From Rutidosis leptorrhynchoides (lineage: Eukaryota > Streptophyta > Magnoliopsida > Asterales > Asteraceae): DNA of 64,000 nucleotides. Both the position numbers and the translations under genes were made by a program. The notes under the pieces were generated by a model, which worked only from the letters and a program-made list of their open reading frames with translations, did not search any database and was not told the origin of the DNA. Shown piece by piece: positions 10,495-23,383 of this stretch. The stretch covers positions 3,821,001 to 3,885,000 of the forward strand of contig NC_092335.1 in assembly GCF_046630445.1 (NCBI RefSeq), given 5' to 3'. Position 1 is the stretch's first letter. Every line of letters starts with the position of its first letter.

Positions 10495-11811
10495 CTTGTT
10501 GATTGCTTGGACCTTGTTGGTTGTTGTATGGAACATTTCGGTAATAATTCTGGCTTTGATTGTAGATTGGTCTTGGCGGCTGATAATTATTCTGAAAATT
10601 ATTTTCAGGCCTTTGGTTTATATATGAAACATTCTCTCTTTGTTCCATTGTTTGTTCAATACTGAGACAATCTTTTATCAAATGTAGTCCTCCACATTGC
10701 TCATAACTAATTCGTATTGAGTGAATATCTTTAGTATCTTTTCCATTCGTCTCTCGACAGCATCTATCTTTGCGGACATGGAATCAAAGTCATGGCTAGA
10801 ATCGGCTCTAGTCGCTTTAGATGATCTAACGATATCTTTTTCTTGATGCCACTCATATGAGTGGGAAGCAGTGTTATCAATAATTTTGTAAGCTTCAGTT
10901 GCGATTTTCTTCATAATGGAACCACCAGCTGCTATATCGATGTCTTTTCTTGTAGTGATGTCGCATCATTGGTAGAATATTTGTACTATTTGATAAGTAT
11001 CTAAACCATGTTGCGGACATCCTCTTAACAAATTTCCAAATCTTGTCCACGCCTCATATAAAGTTTCGTTTGGCTTCTGTGTGAACGTAACAATTTCTCC
11101 TTGAAGTCTCACGGCTTTAGATGCAGGAAAGAATTGTTTAAGAAAATTTTCAACTAAAACGTCTCATATATCAATCGCCCCTTTAGGTAACGATTCTAAC
11201 CAATCTTTGGCTTCTCCCTTTAAAGTCCGGGGAAATAACATGAGATAGATCTGTTCATCCTCAATTTATCTTATTTTAAATAAAGTACAGATCCTATTAA
11301 AGGTTCGAAGATGTTCGTTTGGATCTTCCTTCGGCGTACCACTAAATTGGCATTGATTAGTTACCATGTGTAGGATTTGTCCTTTGATTTCATAATCTGG
11401 CGCAATAATGTCTGGTTGAGTAATTGTGTGACCTTGGCCAGTGCGTTTAGCTCTCATTCGGTCTTCCATACTTAGAGGTTCCTGATTCTCCATGATTGAA
11501 TTTGTTGAATCTGAATCACTAAGGGATTCTGACTTAATGGTTTCTTCCTCAACAATTTCTGGGTGAGTGATTTGTGATTCAGGAGGAATGATTAGTGGTT
11601 CAGGATCTCTGAATTGTCCCTGAATATCCTCCAGATTCTCAATTGTGAGGTCGGGTTCAAAAAATGGATTATCGAAAATTTGAATTGGAGTACTTGGTCG
11701 ACTAGATGACGATTCTAAAGAAAAATCAACGGCGACAATATTGGCTAGATGTCTTGATCGAGTTACATGTGGTGAACGTATAAAAGGTGGTGAACGTTTC
11801 GCTCGGTGCAT
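10495..11811 (-). pseudogene. Athila gag fragment (broken)
   Basis: Translated pieces match the N-terminal and central gag of the young Athila, including the [20 protein letters not shown] region typical of plant gypsy gag. Broken, several breaks; a fossil. Confidence 0.8.
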
Positions 11812-13142
<1,331 letters not shown>

Positions 13143-13160
13143 TCCCCGGCAGCGGCGCCA
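13143..13160 (-). other. Primer binding site (tRNA-Asp), old Athila
   Basis: On the minus strand TGGCGCCGCTGCCGGGGA, matching the 3' end of plant tRNA-Asp, the primer used by the Athila clade. Confidence 0.85.
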
Positions 13161-13168
13161 AAAATATT

Positions 13169-15106
<1,938 letters not shown>

Positions 15107-15663
15107 GGAATATAAGTCAATAAAATACTAAGTCAATATACACGTGATATATGTATCTGATTGTATAGCTTTGTCATCCCTTGTATAGTGTAAAGTTAGT
15201 TACCATCTTTCCTGTACTTCTGTTGTAATCACTCTGTATAAATAGCCAACATAGTGAATGAATAAAGACCACGGAATACATTCCTTTATTCTCTTACCAT
15301 AATTTTGTTTTCTAACAACATAATCAAACTTCATAATCAGCACTTATTTCTTAAACATACGACATCACTTCATCAAGTCATAATTCATCAAAATTATGAC
15401 TTCTTCACTACATAGTTAATATTTCTTAAACCCACGCGTTCATCTCCTAGACAGTTATACCCACCCCCAACTGCGTGCCCAGAAGAAAACCCGCACCTAT
15501 TCCATACGTATTGTAACTAAATGTTAACAAAATATTATAATATGAACATATGAAAATCTGAGATCTTTTATGAATTTTCAAACATAATTGTTGTTGAAAT
15601 CAAATATTCCTAACCTCACATATGTAAAGATAAGTCACTACTACTATACTAACTTCTTGTTAG
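15107..15663 (+). other. Intergenic; possible end of a copia-type LTR
   Basis: 15225-15325 has the look of a copia LTR 3' part on the plus strand: TGTATAAATAGCC, then GAATAAAG, then a run ending TTTTCTAACAACA. The left end of such an LTR is not visible because Athila is inserted here. The rest shows no gene. Confidence 0.3.
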
Positions 15664-16453
15664 CAGGGGCGGCCCTGGTGGGTGGCGAAGGGTGCGATCG
15701 CACCGGGCATCAAAAATTTTAGGGCATCAAATTTTCGGTTCATGCGATGTTATATTAGACAATTTTTGAATAAATTACGTAATTATGATGACTATATAAT
15801 GTTTTATGTAAAGAATAAGCTATTATTCGAGTTGATTAAAAAAATCAAGCTTTCTTAGTTTAACTTTAATGGGGGCAACCAACGAAGAAGACAAGTACAA
15901 AGAATGGTGGGGTGGGGTCCACATATCTAAGAAAACGTTTCTTGCTTCTGATTTTATTTGTTTTTTTTTTTTTTTTAACTTAAACCCTTTAGAGTTAGTA
16001 AAATTTACACATAAACCCTTAAAGTTACTAATATTATAACTTCATTTCTACTTTTACATATATGGAGTCCATAAATATTTAGGGAACACTAATTTCTTTA
16101 TATAATCATCAGCATCTACAGTAAAAATTATAAAAAGATTAGAGATAAAGATTTGTGTACACTAAATGTTTATTGATAACAAAAATATAATATTACAATC
16201 AAATTAAATTTTTCACATTTATAAAAAACATAAATATATAGCCATAAATATACTTCAAATCTTGTGATATATACGTCTTAATTTTTTAACAAATCTTACG
16301 AGCATATAGTGCGATGAAAATTATGAAAATCTGAAAATCCACCAACTTTTTATAATATATAAAGTTAAATAGTTAGTTATTTGTTTAAAAAGTTTAGTAG
16401 GGCATAAACTGATTATTTCGCCCTGGGCATCATTATACTCAGGACCGACCCTG
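15664..16453. mobile_element. Non-autonomous hAT element (790 bp)
   Basis: Starts CAGGGGCGGCCCTGG and ends GGACCGACCCTG, imperfect terminal inverted repeats of the CAGGGGCGG type common in plant hAT elements. It is flanked by a perfect 8-bp target duplication CTTGTTAG (15656-15663 and 16454-16461). The interior is AT-rich and carries no transposase. Confidence 0.88.
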
Positions 16454-16461
16454 CTTGTTAG

Positions 16462-17577
16462 TTATTACGGTTGTTGTCGAAATCTATTGTCCATGGTTGT
16501 TGCGCCAAGGATTGAAGTCTACTGGTACATTTGTTAAGCCTATAATGTTTGTAATGTTAATGCACACTGTTAGTTTTTGTATGTTTCCTTTAGTATTGCT
16601 TTATTACCTAAAGTGTCGGCTTGTAACTGTTATGGTTTTGAGTAAGTGAACAAGGTTTCTTGTAGTCCATTTTACTTTCATGATGTACTTACTCTTCAGT
16701 TTTCACTTATTTGTGAAAATTGCCTTATATTTAATTCATATTTTTTTGCCAAAAAAAAAAAAAAAAAAATTAAAAAAATAAAATAAAAAGTAAATTGATT
16801 TGAATGAATTTCTCATTCATCGTATATGTATACAAGAGATGGGCTGGCATATCCTAACAAACACGTCTAAATGCCTAAAAGCAAGGGATATGATTCTAGT
16901 TGCTATATTTATTTACAATATAAATTAGGATAATATTCACATGATATTATTATCTAGTTAATAATTACGAAGTATTATTAATTTTTATTATCCAATATTA
17001 TAGATTAAATCATAATTACTATTCTATAACTGGTTTTTTTAGAATATTATAGATTAAAAAAAAAAAAAAAATTTAATGGAAATTTCTAATTGTAGTCTAA
17101 TCTAAAGAACTATCCTTAAAACTTTAGATTATACTTTAGAACAAACAATTTTGAGTTGTACTCTGTTCATAAGCACCTACCAACTACCCCCATCCACTTC
17201 GATTAGGTATGCATAATTTACTCATAATTTAATTTAATTAGCAAATCAATATAGGACACATATTTGTCACAACTTGCATAGCTTTAATTCACATCCAGGA
17301 ACAACTTTTCTTTATCTTTCTTCATAAAATAAAATAAAATAAAATAATACGCATCTGCGAATTCCCCACGCTTTCTTTACACTTAATTGTCGACCACCGA
17401 CGGAATCTATCTTCTATTCTTATCTATAACTTCACACAAATTAGCTAACTTTAATTTTGATTTCATTTTCTTTAAACATAATTCTTTTCCTTCTTGAAAT
17501 TTTAGAATTCGAATCGTATTCATCAATTCTATCGAAATTTTAAGACTTAATAATAACATTATTATAAATTATATTGC
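16462..17577. other. Intergenic, upstream of DREB gene
   Basis: AT-rich sequence with an A-run at 16752-16769 and a repeated AAAAT block near 17325-17347. No ORF with credible coding sense. It presumably contains the promoter and 5' UTR of the AP2 gene at 17578, but I see no single TATA box that I would defend. Confidence 0.5.
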
Positions 17578-18024
17578 ATGGCTAATAATAATAACCGTCG
17601 ACCACCACAACATGATGACAACAACGACCCTCTTTCTCTTAAACTAAGCGTCGGTAGTTCTTCTTCCACTCGCCACCTGGTTTACTACGGCATTCGTTGT
17701 CGAGCTGGCAAATGGGTTTCTGAAATCCGTGAACCAAACAAAACTACTCGTATCTGGCTCGGGACTTATCCGACACCCGAAATGGCAGCTGCTGCTTACG
17801 ATGTGGCTGCATTGGCACTCAAAGGTAAGTATGCGGTACTAAACTTTCCAGAATCTAGTATCTCCAATTATATGCTTCCTGAGTGTCCCACAGCTGATGA
17901 GATACGTGCCGCTGCTGCAAAGGCAGCCGAGGCTCGAGCTCCCACCACTGTTCAAACTCACGGTGGAAGCTCGAGCTCCACCGTAGAAGAAAATTTTGAT
18001 GATGATGAAGAAATAAAAACTTAA
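17578..18024 (+). CDS. DREB-type AP2/ERF transcription factor, 148 aa
   Basis: Single-exon gene for a small nuclear DNA-binding protein. The AP2 domain spans about residues 36-92 and contains the blocks [30 protein letters not shown] and LNFPES. Val47 and Glu52 are the residues that separate DREB proteins (binding DRE/CRT elements, core CCGAC) from ERF proteins. After the domain come an Ala-rich segment ([13 protein letters not shown]) usual for A-4/A-5 DREBs and an acidic tail (EENFDDDEE). Before it, LSLKL at about residues 19-23 fits the LxLxL form of an EAR repression motif. Subgroup A-4 or A-5 by likeness; the exact member is not resolved. Start chosen as the first in-frame ATG, with a natural N-terminus and no upstream coding sense. 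Intact by eye. The family acts in cold, drought and other stress responses, which cannot be assigned from sequence alone here. Confidence 0.9.
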   Translation: MANNNNRRPPQHDDNNDPLSLKLSVGSSSSTRHLVYYGIRCRAGKWVSEIREPNKTTRIWLGTYPTPEMAAAAYDVAALALKGKYAVLNFPESSISNYMLPECPTADEIRAAAAKAAEARAPTTVQTHGGSSSSTVEENFDDDEEIKT

Positions 18025-18497
18025 TTAATTATTGTATGAATATGAATATTTGTGCGAAGTAGTTATAATAATTGAGTACGTACTACTGTAATAAATTGTA
18101 AGTTTTGGCTATTTTCTTGGTGAATTCAAGTATGCAACCCACCAAGTTGTCACAAACACTTGTACGGTGATTTGAAGTTCTCCTAAATGTATAACGGAGC
18201 ATAATATATATATATATACGGAGTATAATTTTATTAAAAGGAGTAGTTGATATATGTGCTAAAAAAAGTTAAGTTAATAATTTGATTTTAATTGTTAAAG
18301 GGTACTACTATCAAATAGCTAGATCCCAACTAGATAGTACGGATCTTCAAACGTACTTGTTATACTTTTTCTGATTGTACGGAGTATAGCTATTTCTATT
18401 TACTTTCGCTTACTTTTGACAAATAAAAGCCGGTAAGGAAGTACTATCTTGAACGGTCCATGAGAACACGGTGTTTCATCTCATCTCATTATATCTA
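18025..18497. other. 3' flank of DREB gene
   Basis: AT-rich; would hold the 3' UTR. No further gene seen. Confidence 0.5.
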
Positions 18498-19972
18498 TCT
18501 ATACATTATTATAAAACGCGTGCCAATAATCCTACGTGTCAAATTCTCAATTAATCTGAATTAAATAATCCTGCGTGTCATTCTCTTAATTAAACTAAAT
18601 TAAATAATAATATTCCCTAAAATAACTCCCTATTTATATGGAATGCATATCGTGTAAAAAACGTGATTATCACTTGTACACCAATCGTATAGATCTAACT
18701 CTAAAATTATATTTGATGAATGAATATTATAAATATATTTGTTTTATATATTTATTTTTATTAATGAATAAATCTAAATTGGTATACTATCAATTATAGT
18801 GTTTATTTTCAAAAAACTATTATAAAAAATAACCATCATGACCCCAATCCACGTTTCTTCTGATCATGTTTCTTCTCATATTATAACAAATTTTAATTTT
18901 GATGGGATGCTTGATGTCTTGTGTTGTATATTTGTATGGATGCATTAACTAAAGTTGTTTTATTTTTTAAAGATGAATCAAGTGCTAATCATATATTGAT
19001 TACAAATGCGTATCTATTAGGTTGTATGTTTATGTTGTAATTTTATTCGGTATACATCAATTCAAATATGGATTTCATCATACTCTAAATAACGATGCAT
19101 CCAAAATATCTAAATACAAAGCGGAGGATAAGTAATATGAATCAAGCTTATACACACACAAAAAAAAAAAAAAAGGATACAAACTCATTACAGTTCATCC
19201 AAAGTAAATGCATACAATATTCCTCTTAATACAATACGTTGTATACAAATTAAAATTATGCGTCTTAATTGAGATCGGTCATCTGAATTCTCATTCTCAA
19301 TGAGTATTCTCATAACAAAAAAATCACCATGATTGTGTAGAATTGGAAGCAAAGATTGAGCATATAAAACTACCACTGAATGAGAGAAATTATATTTTAT
19401 GTAAATTCCTACTATTTCTAGCTGATTTTGGTTTTAAAATTTCATTTGTGCCCTTTAATAAGTAATTATGTATTAAATTGGTTTGGATAAATATGTGGTT
19501 CATAATTGTTCTCACGAAAGTTAAATATAAGAACGTTCTCATATGAACTCTTTTCTCAATCAATTAATATTAATACCATACATCTTCAAGTTTTAATTAT
19601 TATTTAATTATTAAAGGTTACTATATTTATATTTTTAAATAAACAATCTACCACATAAACGGGCTCATAATTTATGCGTTAATATTCAATATTAATGTTT
19701 TTGATACAAATGTTATTAGTAATAAACGGTTTTTTTATTGTAATTGTATTATACATTTGATAAATATCAATCAATACTAACCTAATCGAATATTTATTTA
19801 TACAACTGTTGTGCAATGCACGAGCGCACGTTAGTATTCAATACTACTGTTTTCTATACAAATATTATTAATAGTAAATATTTTTTCATTATGACTATAT
19901 ATATTTGATAAATATGAATATCGGTTACTAATTTGTACAATCGCCGTGCAACGCACGGGCTCATAAAACTAG
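18498..19972 (+). mobile_element. Non-autonomous Helitron-like element (~1.5 kb)
   Basis: Starts TCTATACATTATTATAAAACG after an A and ends with a GC-rich hairpin (CCGTGC AAC GCACGG at about 19944-19958) followed ten bases later by CTAG and then T, as expected for plant Helitrons (5' TC, 3' hairpin plus CTRR, A/T insertion site). No Rep/helicase. The last ~300 bases consist of two diverged copies of a ~150-bp unit, each ending in such a hairpin. An alternative 5' end lies four bases upstream. Confidence 0.6.
19665..19960 (+). repeat. Two ~150-bp units with Helitron-type hairpins
   Basis: Unit 1 (about 19665-19825) and unit 2 (about 19826-19960) share GTTAATATTCAATA, a TTGATAAATAT block and a final hairpin: TTGTGCAATGCACGA in unit 1 and CCGTGCAACGCACGG in unit 2. 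Unit 2 carries the terminal CTAG. Confidence 0.55.
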
Positions 19973-20179
19973 TTATATTATATTATACTTACACACTAAA
20001 CCTCCTCCAATTTTTGGTCGATTCAGTTTTAACGAATTGTCGTTTTGAATTTTCATTCACACTACAAATGGTCCTCCAACTTTCGCACACATTACACAAC
20101 AACCCCTCAGCTTTACACTTTTTCAGGGGTAAAAAACGTAAATTTTTAATTTAATTAAAATAAAAAAACCTTACTCCAC

Positions 20180-20575
20180 CCGAATTTATAACGGGCCCTA
20201 TCTTCTCGCTCGGTGCGAGTTAAATTTTTTCGAGGCCACCGTTCAACTCGAAAAAATCTCACGAACCCAACGGGACTAACTATATGCAAAACGGACATCG
20301 TTAAAAAAATACTAAATAACGGGCCCTATATTCACGCTCGGCGCGAGTTAAATTTTTCCGAGACCACCGTTCAACTCGAAATAATTTTACGAACACAACG
20401 CGACTAACTATACGCGAAACGGACATCGTTAAAAAAAATAAATATTTCGGGCTATATTACATACATATATATACATATACAACACGACTAACTATACGCG
20501 AAACGGACATCGTATATCCAAATTGGACCGCGCGTCGAATACAACCGCAGCAACGCGCGGTCGGATTTTTTCTAG
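20180..20575 (+). mobile_element. Second Helitron-type 3' end with tandem repeats
   Basis: About two and a half units of ~125 bp, each with ACGGGCCCTAT, a CGCTCGG.GCGAGTTAAATTTTT block and AACGGACATCGTTAAAAAAA. The array closes with the hairpin CCGCAGCAACGCGCGG and TTTTTTCTAG followed by T (CTAG at 20572-20575). This is the form of a Helitron terminus; the 5' end is not found and may have been displaced by the element at 18498-19972. Confidence 0.5.
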
Positions 20576-20955
20576 TTTATTTTATTTGTTCAATTTTTAA
20601 ATATTATAAATTGTTTCAAATTAATTGTAAATTATAAATAGATAAAGATATAAAATAAAATTCTTTCATAGTGTTAATGCGTTGATGTAATGTAGGAATA
20701 TACTACGTAGTATATGAAAGTGAAATTAATATAGACATATAAAAAGTGAAAGATTAACGATCAAATTTGAAAATAGGTTGGATAAACCTAAACAAATAGA
20801 AACGACGATAATATCATAGTAGAACCGGGTTTATGTTTGACACAATTCATTTGAGCAGATTTATTGTCTGTTTCCAGGGTACACCAGTCAGCGTACTTCC
20901 GAACTTGAACACCCGCCCAAAAATAACTGGAACAGGGAAATCATGTTGCGACTAA

Positions 20956-21290
20956 GGGTGTGTTTGGATGAAAGTAGCTGTAGCTAGAGGCTTGTAGCTG
21001 GAGCTGGAGCTTATGAGATAGAGCTGGAGCTGGAGCTTATTTTTTAAGCTGGTAGCTGGAGCTTATTATTTTTTATAAGTGTTTGGTAAACTAGCTGGAG
21101 CTTATTTTCCAGTTCATAAGCTCTACTTTTTTCAATAAGCTACTAAAAGTAGCTTATTTTTTTAGAGCTTATGATTTTTCATAAGCTCTACTTTTTTTCT
21201 CTACCAAACGAAGCTTATGACTTGAAGCTTATTAAAATCATAAGCTCAAGCTCCTATAAGATCCAACAAGCTCGTCACCCAAACACACCC
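20956..21290. mobile_element. Tourist-type MITE (335 bp)
   Basis: Terminal inverted repeats GGGTGTGTTTGG / CCAAACACACCC with a TAA target duplication (20953-20955 and 21291-21293), as in PIF/Harbinger-derived MITEs. The interior is almost all inverted AGCTGGAGCTTAT and ATAAGCT motifs and would fold into a long hairpin. Confidence 0.85.
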
Positions 21291-21293
21291 TAA

Positions 21294-22095
21294 GATGAAA
21301 CGAAAACTTTGTGTGTATAACTACAAAAATTGTGGTATGTGTCGCCATACGTTTTTTGTGTATCTTTCACAATGTCTAAAGGCCTCTATTTATAGTAGAG
21401 ACTATAGCTTTAAATTTGCTCTTACTTTTCATGTGAGGCAACTTCCACTTCTTTGCTTATTCTTTTAAGTTAATTACCAAACTAGCAACTTAGAGACTCG
21501 ATATCTTATTCATCATTAATCTGTTTTCGACACTCTATAGTTTGTTATAAAGCCCTCATTAGAGGCTTCAAACCTCACTAAATAGTTATCAATATATGTC
21601 ACTCGACTACTATTTAAATAACTGTGCCCAAATATTGGTTAAACACACAATTTTTAACACTATTTATCCAACATGTAAAATAAAAATGTATATAAAAAGT
21701 AACTGTTAAAATTATATTCCTAACAAAAAAAACTAGAATGTAACAATATCTCTTAAACTACATGTTTTTTAAGTGAAAAAAATTGAAACAAAAAGTTGTT
21801 CTTTCGTTTAGTTTGAGATCGATTCATAGTTTGTGGTGCTTTACACTATTTCAGCTAGATAATATTGTATGACAACGTACACCTACACCTTAACAACATT
21901 CTCCGATGATATTCTATCAGTCTTAATGCATACCTTAGAAACTATAAACGAAAAATTAGACATTTTTTAAAAAGAAAATATAGATAACGGGATTTATAAA
22001 ACATGGATTTATATATGATGTAAAACATGGATTTATATATGATGGTATAAGAATCCTACACAACACCAGTTTACTATTGCAAATGTTGTCAGGCA
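21294..22095. other. Intergenic, nothing recognised
   Basis: AT-rich, without coding sense, terminal repeats or RNA gene features that I can identify. Confidence 0.5.
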
Positions 22096-22326
22096 AAACT
22101 AGATAGTCGTACGTATTTGGCTAGGGACTTAATCTATAGACCTACACCCAAAATGGCAGCTGCCACGTATGATGTAGTTGTAGTGGCACTTAAAGGTCCA
22201 ATGTCATGCTATATAAACTTCCTGAGTGGTGACATTCGTGTTGCTACATATATCAAAGTCAGTAGCATATATCAAGGTCAGTTGCTGCTCGAGCTCCACA
22301 TTATGAAACTACGAGCTCCTCCTTAA
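22096..22326 (+). pseudogene. Decayed fragment of a DREB/AP2 gene
   Basis: Resembles the second half of the AP2 domain of the gene at 17578. A block reading PTPKMAAATYDVVVVALKG corresponds to [19 protein letters not shown], and nucleotides upstream still resemble the [10 protein letters not shown] codons out of frame with it. The first half of the domain and a proper C-terminus are missing, so this is a partial, decayed duplicate lying 4 kb downstream in the same orientation. Confidence 0.75.
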
Positions 22327-22329
22327 CTA

Positions 22330-22998
22330 TGTCGGAGTTAATCAGTTAATGGGTGCAAATCAAAGTCCCACAACGAAAATTATAAGAAACTAATGTATGC
22401 ATATAAGTACTTGAGAACCTCTCTCTATCACCAATTGATTTTAGAGTACATAAAAATCAACGAATTATATAAAGAACATGTTATTGGGCTAAAAACGATC
22501 TTATGAAATGATATTAGAGCTACGGTTGTAGCCCGAATGTTGTTAGTGCAGCACCGAAGCAAGAAAGCAATATCATGCGTGTAGCAAGTATCATGTTGCG
22601 AAAACCGATTAAGAGGATGATTGTTGGAAATCCAAGACTGTCACATCATACCCGAACCTATATCCAAAGCTTATCATTTTCATTATTAATTACATACTTA
22701 ACTAGGATTACAAATAGAATATAATAAATGTACACAATTTAACATTAAAAAGAATAAAAAGTAAATATTCCTTATAAGATATTTTGTTATTGTTAGTTTA
22801 GAATAATAATTAAATTATATTAACAATAACATTATATAATGAACTTCACATTTTATTCACTTATAGTAATTTTTAGCACAAATGTAGCAAAGAAATAAAA
22901 AGATATTGATGCAGGATTCAATATTATTGGGCGGATTACAAAATTATTATGGGTTTTATAAAGTTGGGCCAAAGAGAATAAGGCTGGGAATCGGTTAA
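22330..22998. other. LTR-like relics left of the MULE
   Basis: 22360-22450 has the AAGTCCCACA..GAAAA and CTATCACCAATTG motifs frequent in plant LTR elements. The last ~90 bases are one side of the sequence split by the MULE; the other side resumes at 31402. No gene. Confidence 0.3.
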
Positions 22999-23007
22999 TT
23001 AATTTTG

Positions 23008-23104
23008 GGGGTTATCACCAAAATGCTCAAATATTTTGGTCCCCTTGCACCAGAGCCCAAAAAAAATTGACAAAATGCCCTCGAAAGGCGCAAGGTACCT
23101 TGCG
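23008..23104. repeat. Left TIR of MULE
   Basis: Aligns with the reverse complement of 31290-31392. It ends at its inner side in the perfect palindrome CGCAAGGTACCTTGCG (23089-23104). Confidence 0.88.
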
Positions 23105-23180
23105 TACAGACCGACGCAAGTACGCAAGCTTCCTTGCGTCCTTGCGCCCTTGCGCCCTTGCGTCCCTGCGTCCTTGCGCC
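23105..23180. repeat. Left subterminal CGCAAG repeat cluster
   Basis: Short direct and inverted copies of GACGCAAG and CCTTGCGTCC, same family as in the protease introns and the intergenic gap of the element. Confidence 0.75.
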
Positions 23181-23257
23181 TTTATCTTATCAGGATAGGA
23201 TTTTCAGGATAAGATTTCATTAGATTTTCTAGATTTTCATGGATAGAATTTCGATCC

Positions 23258-23266
23258 TATATAAAG
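23258..23266 (+). promoter_or_regulatory. TATA box of the MULE transposase gene
   Basis: TATATAAAG about 118 bases upstream of the ATG at 23384, just inside the left subterminal repeats. Well placed for transcription of the transposase. Confidence 0.5.
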
Positions 23267-23383
23267 AATGTCCCTGGAACTTGTAATTTATCATTTCCTC
23301 ACAACTCATTCCCAAAGAATTTCAGTGATTATTGGCTACACAAGGTACATTTTCAAGCATTTTTTTGCACTACCTAAGTATTT

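Noticed and set aside
16455-16649. 64-codon frame right of the hAT element
   Set aside because: Starts in the target duplication, no homology or domain recognised, AT-rich surroundings.
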